This document shows positions 30,333 to 42,029 of a stretch of 64,000 bases of DNA, piece by piece (position 1 is the first letter of the stretch; every line of letters begins with the position of its first letter). A program made the translations under genes and the position numbers. The DNA is from Bidens hawaiensis (Eukaryota; Streptophyta; Magnoliopsida; Asterales; Asteraceae), in contig JAIQDT010002999.1 of the NCBI GenBank assembly GCA_021521415.1, positions 1 to 64,000 of the forward strand, written 5' to 3'. The notes beneath the pieces are model-generated. The model was not told where the DNA came from. It searched no databases and was given only the letters and a program-made list of their open reading frames with translations.

Positions 30333-33300
30333 ATGGCAAAAGAAGAAGTTCAACCTAAGTATGCTTTTAAGAAGAATCACAATATGTGTGCACTTCTGCA
30401 AGTCACACCTGACAATGAGCCAGTGGCACCAATGATTACATGGATGGCTCGATCAAATGTCAGCTTTGCTTTCACTGAAAGTCCTGTTATCTACAGAAAT
30501 CATTCACTAGATTTCTGGAGATCTGCAAGACTAGTTGATGATGTTAATGGTCGGAGAATTGAAGCAACAGTTGCAAGACAAAAGATACAAGTCACTGAAA
30601 GAATGATTAGACGTTGCTTGCAGTTGCGCGATGATGATCATAACCATATAAACTTTAATACTGATCACCTGATGAGAATTTTTGAACAGACAATGGGATA
30701 TCAAGGGACAGTACATGAGGGGCAATTTCAAAAGGGAATGTTCCCTATGTTGTACAGATTTTTGATACACCATGTCATACAAGGGTTTGCTCCACGGAAG
30801 GGGTCATGAACTCTAATGAGTCGTGATCTAGCTAATGCCACTATTGGTATTGTATATGATCTTCCTTTTAACTTTTCAAAGATGATATTTGAAGGCATGG
30901 TGGGAAATTTAAAGAAGGCTAAGGTAGATAGATTTTTGCAGTATCCAAGGTTTCTACAGATAATTTTTAATCAAGAATTGCAAGATCTACCCACTATTGG
31001 CATAACCCACCTACTCCAGAACCCTGACACTTACAAGAGAATTAAGAATCATGGGTGTGGCCAATCGATTTAATGCTGAAGTTCCTTTTGAGATTTTACC
31101 ATGGTTGTTAGACCATAATTTGGATGTGATGCTTGTGCCTGAGTTAAGCTCAGAGGAGGAAGAAGTTGATGATGTTGAGAGTGATGATGATGACTCTAAT
31201 GATGGAGATGATGATGTGAATGGAGATGATAGAGGAGCTGGGGTAGCTATAGACATTGTTGCACCTGATCAGGGGAGCAACTTGAGAAAATTAATCAGCC
31301 TATTCCAACACCACCACAGTCACCACCACACCTTGACCAACCAATTATACCACCAACACCACAAACACCACCAACATTTAGCCCAAGTCATTCTGATCCA
31401 ATCATTTCAAGCCCACCTCATACACAATCACCACCACCATCCTTATTCCAAACTCACACCACAGAACAACCTGAGTTTGAACATTTTACCACATCACCAC
31501 CTTCAACACCACCCACTGACACTGACCTTCTAACCTTGTTGAAAGAAAATGCTGAGTTGAGAAGAAGAAATGAGGAGGTGACAGAGGAGAATGTGATGCT
31601 ATTAGAGAAGTTGGTGCAAGCAAACTTAAGAATTCAAGCCCTGGTGCAGGAGGTTGAGAAGACCTCAGCTGCCCCAAAACAGGGGGAGAATGAATCTATA
31701 CCAACTGTCTCTGGTGTAAATGTTGAAGAAACTGGAACAGTTGTTGTGACTGCAGACAGTTTAAAATTGATTATGACTGAGTATGATGATGAAGAGGAAA
31801 GTAGTGAGGAGAGGAGGATTGAGGATGAAGAGTATGATGGTGACAGATCAGATGTTGATGAACAAGACTATGATTCCAATGAAGAAAGAATTGATGAGGA
31901 GAATGTTGAGAGAGTGGATGAGACTGAAAAGACAAATGTTGAGGAAAATGTAGATAATGTAGCTGCAACTGATATGGCTACTGATGTTTTAACTGACATG
32001 ATTGGAGTTGAGACAACTGAAGTGTTAAATGAAGGATATACTGTTGTTGAGGAGCTCATCACTCAAATTGAACAACCAGAAAGCTCCAAGAGGGCAGAGT
32101 ATGATCCTGAGTTAGAGGCTCTAGAAAAAGAAATTGATGACTATGAACAGTCTGATGATGAAGAGGATGTAAGGAGGAGGATTGAGAAAGGTAAGGCAAA
32201 AGTCAGTGTAGAAGAGCCTGTTGAGGCATATCAAGAAAAAGATGTGTTGTTTACAGATGATGATAATGCTGATGCTAATGCTCTAAGAGAACAAGAGAAC
32301 ATCTTAAGAGAAACAAGGGATAGGGAAATTCTAGGCCAGTCCATGACTCCTGAAGAAATTGCAGAACAGGAGATCTTGATCAAACAAGCCAAACTTGCAA
32401 AAGAAATTTCTGATGATGTGGCTGATCAAGAAGTAATTGAAGCCTTGATTAAGTTGAGAGAGTAAGAGGAGGCTGAAAAATCATTGGCTATGGTGGTTAG
32501 CAAGTTTCAATCTGAAAGTCAAAAATCAGAAACTGTTGAACCAACCAATCTGAATACTGGTCTGATTATTGAAGAAGAAATTGGTGAGTCCATTGCTTCA
32601 ATGGCTGCCAAGAAATGGACTGAGCAAGTAAAAGAAGATCTGAAGAAGAATCCTACTGACAGCTGGTCAGAAAGGGTGAATGTTCCTGAGACTCATGAAG
32701 AATTTACTGAAAAAGTCAATAGGTTTGCCAAGACCTACATGAGGAGAAAGAGGACATATGAGCAGTTTGAACATGAAAGAGCTGATAAGAGGGGCAAGTG
32801 GGATGATAAGAACAAGTATTTTGTTGAAACACCAGAAGATGAAGCTAGTCCTATAAGGGTTGTCCCACTACAAACCTTGCAACCAGGTGAAAGAGTTCAA
32901 GGTGTCCCTGATGTGCCAAACATAAGTGAACCAGATCATCCACCTTCTGATGAACCAAAGATTGATGCAGTGAATGATTTAACTGAAGGAGAGGATGAGT
33001 CTGAGGATTCAGATGATAATGATGATGACCCTGAGAATAATCAAGAAAAAACTATCAAAGCTGCCAATGTTGTGTCCCCACAAGTTGCGATGACTGATGA
33101 ACAGAGGGCAAACATTGAATTAAGTATGAGAGAGGCTAAGAAGAGTCATCCTTTGGTTGTAAAATTGAGAAAATATGGAATAAGTTTTGACTCATTGGTT
33201 GATCTTGATGATGATCAATTGCAGAAAAGACTTGATAAAGAGAGAGATGCCCTGAAGAAAAAGATGGAAGAGAAAAACAGAGAGAGTCAAAAATTCAGAG

Positions 33301-34862
33301 ATTATCTCAGAAGGCACAACTATTCTGAAAAAGATCTGTCTCATTTTAACTTTGACCAACTTCAAGATTTATACAACAGTGAGAGAGAAAAGGTCATTGA
33401 AAAATGTATAAAAGAGAATGAGAAACTTGAAAAAACAGAAGCTTTGAAGAAAAAGTTTGGAGGAATGTGTGGATACCTGCTGGAGAGAGGTATGAAGCTT
33501 GAAATTGTTAAGCATCTGTCAAGAGAATCAGTGGTAGACCAGTATAATAAATTGAAGAGAAAAGAAAAGCTGAAAAGAGCTCAAACTGAAAGGTCTACCA
33601 AACAGGCTGAAGAAACTGATGAACCTCATGCTAAGAAAAGAAGAATTCAAACCTTGAGGGAGAAGACAAAAGAACAAGTCAGATCAGTTGAAACCCCTAC
33701 TCCTCAAGAAGTAAAGCCTGAACCTGAAGATGAACCATTTGTTCCCTGGGAGAATGAAGAGATGATCAACATTCTGAGGAACATAATGATCAATCAAAGA
33801 GGAATGAGTGAAGCAGACTTTAATGTCTTGGAAAAGGAGGATCTGAAAAACCTTTTCTATCTTCAAAATAATGAATGGGAAAAAGCTTTAAGAGAAGGTG
33901 AGAACCCAAGATACTATGCAGATGGAAGATTTGTACCTACTGGGTTGGCAAAAACTCCTGGAATGACAAAAATGTTACTAGAACTTAAAGAACATGGAGT
34001 AGATGTTGTTGAACTTGCCAATCTTCCAACTGAAATGGTAGAGGCCATCTACATAAAGTTTTTCAACTTATGGCCTGGGAAACCAAAGAAGTATATTCCT
34101 TTCAGGCCTCCAATTTCAAGAAGATTTCCACAAGGTGGAAGAGGTCAAGGAGGAAGAGGTGAATCAAGCAGTTCTGCATAACAAAGAACCAGACCACAAT
34201 CTGATGTGGATCTACCAAGAGAACTGTACTTTGATTCTGTTACTGAGTCATTGAAGGTGATTATGGAGAGCAGACAATTGAGAGAGATTGTTGTTAGGAG
34301 TGACTTCCGTGAATATAATGAAGAACAACTGGAAAGGATGGTGACTCTTAGATTGTATGATTATCGGAACAGAAACAAATTGGCAGGTAGACAGATGAAT
34401 GATCTGTCAAAATTCTTGTATGAAGAAGTTGACAACGGGTTCCCATTCTTAAAAGAAAAGAGAAGCTGGAGAATGATTCGGCTTCACAACTCAAAGAGGA
34501 CAGAAAAATTGAAGAGAATGGACATTGCTGAAAGAGACTTTGTGATGAATATCAAATATAGGAATCCCCTATCAAATATGAACACATGCATAAGTCTTGA
34601 AATAAGAATGACACGGCCCAACTACACAGTGCAAAGAAATGGTATCATTGCTGAACTAGAATACAAAGAAAATGCCGGTCACTATGTACTGAAATATTCT
34701 GATGGAAAGGTTCTGGCCATAATCAAGAAAGATGCAGATTTGACCTACTTGCATAATGAAGACTTGATGGATATAAGAGATTTGGTGATTCCAGAAGGGC
34801 ACATTCACTACCAAATTCTCAATATCTTTAGGGAAAGAGCTGCATCTATTTATGTTATTTGA
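30333..34862 (+). pseudogene. E2 extra ORF, about 1,510 codons (SIRE-associated protein)
   Basis: The start ATGGCAAAAGAAGAAG lies just after an acceptor. Layout: conserved N-terminal domain (codons 1-245; HNMCALLQ, DFWRSARLVD, MLYRFLIHHVIQ, NFSKMIFEGM, YPRFLQIIFNQEL); Asp-rich block; Pro-rich linker (31290-31530); coiled coil (ENAELRRRNEEVTEEN, about 31547); long acidic region (31740-32330); Lys/Glu-rich part with five degenerate about 30-residue repeats (33150-34080); basic AKKRR at about 33630; RGG-like GGRGQGGRGE (about 34136); C-terminal domain 34206-34862. Only three in-frame stops (30807, 32463, 34179) and two frameshifts (about 31060, 31290) interrupt 4.5 kb, so it decayed recently. 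Nuclear or nucleic-acid binding is inferred. I see no membrane segment. Confidence 0.72.
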
Positions 34863-34950
34863 TTATGTAATTTGACTTTGAATTTTGATGTGTATTTTTA
34901 ACTAAGTGTATGTAACCTTAGAAATGTTTTGGGTCAGCTGAGGTGTTCCA

Positions 34951-34964
34951 ATATAGGGGGAGAT
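34951..34964 (+). promoter_or_regulatory. E2 polypurine tract
   Basis: ATATAGGGGGAGAT directly precedes the 3' LTR start TGTTGAGTC. This is the usual plus-strand primer of Copia elements. A second GGGGGAGATTATTGAGTCAAA lies about 24 bp inside both LTRs. Confidence 0.85.
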
Positions 34965-36150
34965 TGTTGAGTCAAACAATTGACCTAAGGGGGAGATTAT
35001 TGAGTCAAAGATTTGAACAAAATGAAGTACATGGAATATTGGAATCTTCTCAACCTCCTCAGAATTCGCTAAGTATGGATCCGGGCATACCTTAGACTTC
35101 CGAGAAAGCTTTTACTTAGCCGGGTACGATATTTTATCTATCGGGCAAGGTTTACTTCAAGTAGTCTTCTTTAGTAAATAACCAAGCAGGGTTTGCAAAT
35201 TAGTGCATTGCCGAGCAAGGTTCACTAGTTTTATGTAAATCTGAGCAAGGTTCACTTTATCAAGCAAGTCTGTTCTTCATAGCCAAGTATGGTTCACTCC
35301 TGAGTGAGCTTTTGGCTAACCAAGTCCATGAAGACAAGTGATTGGAAGACCGGGCAAGGTATTCTTTAATAATTATGGTCCGAGCAAGCTTGTTGTATAA
35401 ATGGAATATCTCTAAGTAACATCGGGCAAGGTTCAACTCAAGCAAGGAACAATACTCCCGCGTAAACTTTGCTAATAAGTTATATTATAGCAAAGAGTTG
35501 AAATGGACCATCGAAGAACAAGGTTGCTCGTAAGGGTTTGTCGGGCAAAGTCTGGCAAAGTCAAGAAGACTGAAGTCTACCCGGTGAGTATTTTACTTGG
35601 AAAAATAATCTTCAAGTAAAGTCTACCCGGAAACTGATCCCGAGCACACTTCTATGTTACCAAGTCTAAGGCAGGCAAAGCACACAGTCTACTCGGAGAA
35701 ATTTACTTATCCAGAGCCTACCCGGAAGACTTGTTTTACACTTAGAATATTTTCTGATTATGTAATTTGAATATGTATGTTTGGGGTTTCTAGAAGGAAT
35801 GACAGCTGTCCTAGGGTGGCAGGCCTATAAATAGAATGTTTTTGGGCACGCCGCCTAAGACGGGATTTTGAGCCTTTACACTTTTCGGATAAGAAGGAAT
35901 ATTTCTTGAAAGTAATGGCTGTCCTAGGATTCATACGGATATAACCCTCCTTCAAGAAACCCTAAATCGATTATCCTATTTATATGATGAATGTTATATA
36001 AATGGAAATCTTTTGAGTGAATCTTGCTTGTGTTGGTTATCATTGAATACTTATTAAGCAACCGTATATTTGTTATTAATTCCGCCTTTAACAAACAGAT
36101 ATCTTTCTAAATATAGCAACCCGTCATTAACTCCCTCGTCGACACATCAA
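34965..36150 (+). mobile_element. E2 3' LTR (right end uncertain)
   Basis: Matches the 5' LTR from TGTTGAGTCAAACAATTGAC to ATGTTTGG (about 35790) with a few percent substitutions, including the CCGGGCAAGGTT motif family. It then continues with sequence missing from the 5' LTR: TATA box CTATAAATAG (35826), leader and a T-rich tail. The CA end could be near CTCGTCGACA (about 36145) or further on. I could not confirm it with a target duplication. Confidence 0.7.
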
Positions 36151-36932
36151 TCTGTGTGAGTTATAACATGATTTGAACAAGATCCAGCTGAAATCAAGGG
36201 ACCAGACATATAGTGAACGGCTTCAAAACACGAATAATTGTTGATCTTGCATTGTTATTAGGGTGCAATTGGCATAGGGTTTAGAGTGGCGCTGGTGTGA
36301 GGATGATATGGGTGTGTTTAATTGTGTTTTAGTGATGTTTATATAGTGTAACAAGGTCAGAGGCAGCCGCGAGTTATAATTAACGTAATAGCTGTCAATT
36401 CATAGCCATTTTCCATGTATAGAGTGTCGTAGGATGCGATTTAGGTATGCCAATGATTTAATTACGTCAATTTTTCCAAAAATTGAAGAACAAGCAATGG
36501 GGGCTGGGTCTTTGCCTGCCGACGGTGGGAGGGAGAGAGAGGAGGGAAAATATTTTTGGTTTATTTATAACTTGGTCCCTGATCTAAGGTGTTGGATGTA
36601 AAAGTGGATAAGTTGTTAGTTTGGGGTTGATCTTGCATATTTTTCATAATTATATAAAGTGAAAATAAATAAATAAATAAAAATACTAAACAAGTGCGGA
36701 ACTATATTGATAAAATACCCGAACCCGGTTCGGGTAACGGTTACAAAATAAGAACGAATAACAGAGATGCCTCATAGAGCCTAACAATTCGTCCTCCCCC
36801 GGAAAACTTCATATCCATGTTTCTTGTGCACTTTTCCCACATCTTACACATCATGTAAACAATATTACAATACCTGCCCGTTTTGATGCAATAAATAGCC
36901 CATAAATCTCAAACACTGACAACACATGTGCT
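36151..36932. other. Unassigned sequence
   Basis: No ORF or repeat that I recognise. A purine-rich GGGAGGGAGAGAGAGGAGGG tract lies at 36526-36545. Confidence 0.4.
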
Positions 36933-37205
36933 CTAGGTGCATGGTGTGATACTGTGACTAAGAACACGGTGGATATACCTAAAGAGCAGATCCTGCAGCT
37001 CGATGCTTTTGGAAACACTTGGGTTATATACTGCTTCTGGGTCTCTTGTTAGTAGTCTCCAAGCGTCCTTTCTTAAGATTAGGTCTGCAGTTCTTTGTCT
37101 TTCCATTCCCTCTTTTCCTGAGAATGAGTAACGTGATGTTAGCCGCATATCCGCCCGGGTCTCCTCATGTGTGTATATCCCTAAACTCACTATTAAATTA
37201 GTCAA
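36933..37205 (-). pseudogene. Athila-like Gypsy Gag fragment
   Basis: A 90-codon minus-strand frame reads LGIYTHEETRADMRL, then DAWRLLTRDPEAVYNPSVSK, LQDLLFRYIHRVLSHSI. Athila-type Gag (ORF-1) proteins have a similar order: LGLYT-EE, a Trp-centred middle, then an I/LHR-L-I segment. This is recalled similarity without a search. It is a fragment with no neighbouring pol or LTR that I can see. Confidence 0.4.
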
Positions 37206-38854
37206 TGATGTTTTGGCCCATACTCCCTCCTAACCTAAAAGTTAACATATCTTCATCAAATGGGTCTGTTGGACTCTGTCTGCCCAAGACACATATGAAA
37301 TCGATGTAGCTAGTACGTTACGATCCAATTCGGATCATACCCAATATCAAGCTAGACAAACAACAATAATGTTTATTTAAAGATGATATGATCATAGTAA
37401 ATAAATATTAACACTTACGATATTTAGAATTTAGGTTTCTAAATATTTGCACTTGGGATGTAAATAGATTATATGGATAATTTATATTAAGAGAGAAAAT
37501 ATTTTATTACGTTATTTAAGTTGGTTAAATAAAAACATAAAAGGCTTATTACATGTTGCATGTTACTTTTACTATGTTATGTTGCATGTTTTATAACATA
37601 CCAAATATAACATAAGTATAATCATAAAACATTTGAGTTTGAATTTTGGGTGGGAACCAAAATAATCACCCCCTCCCCCCCTCCCCCTCTCATCTCTTAA
37701 TTGTTTTATTAGTATCAAGAACATGCACTAGAGTTAATTGGTTCAAGAGGGTGGTACAAGGGTTGCATCCTTTCTTCTCTCTCACACACAAGAAAGCTAA
37801 AGAAACTCTATCTTCTCTTCACCTAATTTTTGGCCAACATAGAGAAAACAAGAAAGAGTTTTTTAGTGTGAATCCTAGCATTACAAGGGTGTTTGTTGGA
37901 AGCTTGAAGGGTATACAAGCTTGAGAATCTTCTACTTTGAATACTAGCCATTCAAGTCTTCATCCTCTTATTCAAGTTTCATCTTGAAAGGTAGTATTTT
38001 GAAAACACCCTCTGGTTGGTTTACTTTCATGGTGTGTATTTCGTATTTGGATCCGGTTTTTGTGTTTTATATACAAAATCAGTTTATATATTCGTCTAAA
38101 TAACAAGATTTAAAACATTTTATCCGTTGTGTTTTTCATATATATATGGTTATATGGCTTTTTTATCTTGTTAAAACCCAACTATGGCATAAAGAGACGC
38201 TTATACGAATACATGTTTCAATAGTCTAACATTTTTGGGTTTTTTTTGGTGTGGTTCACCATTTGGCCGAAAGTTACAGGGATTTTGGCTACCCCTTGGT
38301 TTTTCAAGATTATTCTTTGCGTGCATGTATTAATATTGAAAAATTAAGTCATTTGGATGATTCGTTATTTCTATTTGGAGAAGAACCTGAAATTTTTGGT
38401 TTTCTTAACCTTGGTCAAAAATTTAAAGGTTAAAAGGGGAACCATTTCAGACTTGTATTACTTGCATATTTGGATGTTCATAACCTAGCCATGACCTTGT
38501 GTTTGGATGAATGTTTGTGTTGTGATTTATTCGGTTATTCAATATGGTTGTAATATTTATTTATTTGGGTTTGTAATCTATTTATTTATTTCATATTTGT
38601 TTGTAATAATAAGTAGACTATTTGTATTTCTTTTAGTAGAGAAAAATGTATTAGGATATAAATTTATTTCATAGTTGTTTTAAAAATTTTTGTACTAACA
38701 TTAAACGTCGCGTGAACATTACAACTAAATTATATTTTGTTGGTTGTATCATGTTTTTTGATTGTTTAGACAAACGTTTTGAGACTATGCATCACAATGA
38801 AGTTGTTTAAATGAGTTATATATTAGTATTTTTATTTTGTGTTATTATTAATAA
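37206..38854. other. Unassigned sequence, transcript-leader-like in the middle
   Basis: 37321-37640 is AT-rich. 37665-37995 has a polypyrimidine tract, a CA/CT-rich stretch and repeated TTCAAG/CTTGAA blocks ending CTTGAAAGGTAGT, resembling the leader and first splice donor of an LTR or host transcript. A 60-codon frame at 38251-38433 starts inside ordinary AT-rich DNA and has no family I recognise, so I do not call it a gene. Confidence 0.35.
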
Positions 38855-40755
38855 CTAGTTTTAGAGTCTGTGTAACACACGGGATGATCTAAATAATTAA
38901 GTTACAAATAAAATAATTAAGTAACAAAGAAATCCGTGCATAACGTATATAGAAAAATGTATTACATCTATGCTTGTATCATTATATATAAATTGATTTT
39001 ATTATATCACAAAATGATTTTTCCAAAAAAAATAAATGTAATAAAAAAAATGATGCATGTGCAAAAACATACCCAAGAACACTCCATCTATTAAAAATTT
39101 ATTTTCAAGATCATATATGTATAATTGAAAGAAATTTGGTTATGAACAAATTTCGGATAATACTTCTCGTATAATAATAGTTTTGAGCTACATAATTAAA
39201 AACATTTCGATAAGTTTGAGGGGCTTCTCGACTTTGCCAATTGACAAAAAAAACTAACATGTTAACCTGTTCAATTTGTGAATGTTTTGCTTCATTTTAG
39301 CATAATTTTGTACGGCATGCTTCATATACAATATTCTGATCACTATTCAAGGAAAAATCAATGCTGACACAAGTGTTGATAATTTGATAAAAGTTATAAG
39401 CATTGATAGGCCTGGAAGTGGCATGACGGAAGTGTTTCTCATTTTTTCTTAAATTTTAATAGTCATGGGAAAAATACTCATTATGCAAAATCCCGAATCT
39501 TTTTGACTATTTCCAAAAATGTCCTTAAAAATAAATTCGAAACCCAATCACATTTAAAATTCTAACTTTCATTTGTTTTATATTTTTAAGTCAAAACTTT
39601 TAACCCGTAACAAGTTTAACGATAAATCAATTTGCATTCTCAAATTTTTAAAAATATATAGATGACCCCCTTTTTACCCATAACAAATTTAAGCCAAATA
39701 TAGCTAATTTGTACCAAACGATCTATTTACCAACTTTTAACCCGTAACAATCAAATTTATGTTCAACAAAAAACACGAAGCAATCATTGATAAAAAAACC
39801 CCAAGAAACTAGATATGATAAACTTTATTATATTTGAAAGTGATTGGTATATTCTAACCTTACAATTTAACACATATATGTATACTTTACTAAGTTAACT
39901 GAAAAATTAAACAGATAGATTTAAATCATATATTTATAATTTATAATTTAACTTATATGATAATGTACATAAAAATAGATAAATGGATTTATTTATAAAA
40001 AACTTAATCAACTTTTACGCATATATTTATAATTTAATGATTAAAAAAATTACTTCATAAATTGAAAACATATTAGAGTCTTTTTTTTTACAACTTCAAC
40101 AACATACATAGTATAATATGTTAATGATAACATTTAAAATTATACTATTTTCAATATTAAACAAACACCTTTTGTTGTTGATTTTTAGATATCGTCAAGT
40201 ATATTGTGAAATATATTCTAACAATGTATACTAGTATAATATGTAAATATTTATTTTTATAAAAATGTATAGATATAATATAAATAGAGTTTAAAGAAAA
40301 GTGAATAATTTAATTATGTTATAAATATAATATAAATGAAGTGTTAAAGGAAATTGAATAATTATTGATTTATTACATATATTAGTTTTGAAGAAAAAAG
40401 TTGTGAGAATTAATCATAAACCGACACATGTTTACATTTATTTTACTTTATTATAATATAGGTAGATGTATATGTGGTGTTTTTGGTTATGATGTGTTTG
40501 TTAATTACGGGTAGTTTATTTTGTTTATAATTGTCTTTTTCTTCTTTATTTGTTATATATATATTTTTCCGTAGAGTATCGTCTTTTTTTAATCTAGTGG
40601 AAATGCCTATTATAACATAAACATGTTTACCTTATGAGTTAGGAGTGCCATTTACATGCTTGGAAGGAAGATACAGGTGGATTGCCCTAGGCAGCTAAGA
40701 CCTGCACGCTTTACATTAGGGTCGGCTTTATTTATTTAATTGTTTTTAGGCTATG
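38855..40755 (-). mobile_element. Helitron-like element, 3' end only
   Basis: On the minus strand the sequence ends ...CCCGTGTGTTACACAGACTCTAAAACTAG followed by T (plus 38854). This combines a short hairpin (CGTGT/ACACA) with a CTAG end before T, as plant Helitron 3' ends do. The body (39000-40600) is AT-rich and noncoding. The 5' TC end was not found, so the right boundary is a guess. Confidence 0.3.
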
Positions 40756-40873
40756 CGTAGTGTAGGGGCTATAAATTGGGCGTTTTGCGCCGTATGGCGT
40801 CTAGTCAGTAAGGGGTGAAAATTTGTTTTTTGGGTGTAATGATATAAAGTCTATAATAGTAATATAATATATA

Positions 40874-40922
<49 letters not shown>

Positions 40923-41084
40923 CACAAACACACATATTAATAAAATAATAATATTTTTTTCTTCTTCCACGACGACAAGTTCCACCCGCCCTCGCCCCTT
41001 TTCGCCCCAATATCGCCGGGGGAAGGGGGGGTGGTGTTCCTCCTCTTTGTCGCCCCTTTTCGCCCAAGTTGTAGCCCCACAACG
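40756..41084. mobile_element. MITE with about 24-bp terminal inverted repeats
   Basis: The left end CGTAGTGTAGGGGCTATAAA and the complement of the right end CGTTGTGGGGCTACAACTTG align, both followed by GGGCG. The element is about 330 bp, noncoding, and contains an (AT)n tract at 40876-40921 and a CGCCCC-rich right half. Superfamily and target duplication were not resolved. Confidence 0.5.
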
Positions 41085-41634
41085 TTTGGCCTTAATGAAA
41101 GTACACAAATGTACTCCACGTTAAAAACTAAAATTTAATGAAAGTGCTATTTTCTCATACACACCGCCTGTGATGTGTGCACATAATATATATATGTGTG
41201 AGCCCTTAAGAGGGCTGAGGAGTGAAATTGCACTAATGTCGACGTTATTTTACTAATTTAATGAAAATAATGCAAAAAGTGGAAGAAGAGCGGATGCACC
41301 AATCGGCCAATAATTGAGTGTTATTTGGCTTATGTCCAATACTTGATGCAAAACTTCTATCGAGCTCGTATTACGAGAAGCAGCATCTCTATGCCGAAGT
41401 TGTTTGCGTGTGACGACACTTAAAACAATTTTATACACAAACTACATGCATCAACAGAATATATTGAGTGTAACACCTGCTTAATTGCTGACATGCATTG
41501 GAAAACTTTTAACTGTGGTATAAATAGGAATTATAATAATAAAAAAACAATGAAACATGTATTCTGAATACACTCGCTACATGTTCAAAAAATTCATAAT
41601 GTGCCTATAGTTAAAGAAAAAATGAAGTTGTAAA
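41085..41634. other. Unassigned sequence
   Basis: No gene. A short palindromic stretch, AGCCCTTAAGAGGGCT (41201-41216), and an ATATATATGTGTG run precede it. It ends at the right-hand (3') LTR end of the Copia element. Confidence 0.4.
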
Positions 41635-41934
41635 TGTTAGGATTGAACACACACACAAACCGAACAAGAACACGAAAGCAATAACGAACAGGAGGATTTA
41701 ACGTGGTTCGGTCTAAACTGATCTACGTTCACGGGTGGCAACTAGGTTTTTCTTTATTGAGTGACAAATTGTTACATGTACATAGTGTTGTTTAAATATA
41801 AATTGAACTAGGGTTTGTAAATTATTGAACAAGAAATCCAAACCGGGCCGGGCTTCGGTTTTGCCACCCCACACCCGTCTGCCCTTTGGACTTTAACAAA
41901 TAAACCGGGCCAACAAGGTCTACGAAACCCAACA
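41635..41934 (-). mobile_element. 3' LTR of minus-strand Copia element
   Basis: On the minus strand it starts TGTTGGGTTTCGTAGACC at 41934, right after the purine tract GAGTGAGAGAT, and ends CAATCCTAACA at 41635 (300 bp). Its end (GAACACACACACAAACCGAAC, GAGGATTTAACGTGGTTCGG on plus) is repeated at 44364-44457. Confidence 0.85.
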
Positions 41935-42029
41935 ATCTCTCACTCGGAGGCCTTGAGTACTCTCGTCTACACTCCTGATCGTACTTCTGTAGTCTAAACA
42001 TTTAACTTCTAGTTGCCACCGCCTTCTCA

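Noticed and set aside
31051..31533. His-rich 160-codon protein
   Set aside because: The His run is the wrong frame of a Pro-rich linker (PTPPQSPP type) in the larger E2 ORF; a frameshift exposes it.
38251..38433. 60-codon protein in AT-rich DNA
   Set aside because: No family, no promoter or splice context, and length expected by chance.
40801..41119. Overlapping 60-93 codon minus-strand frames
   Set aside because: They lie within the MITE and run through its (AT)n tract (Tyr-Ile repeats).
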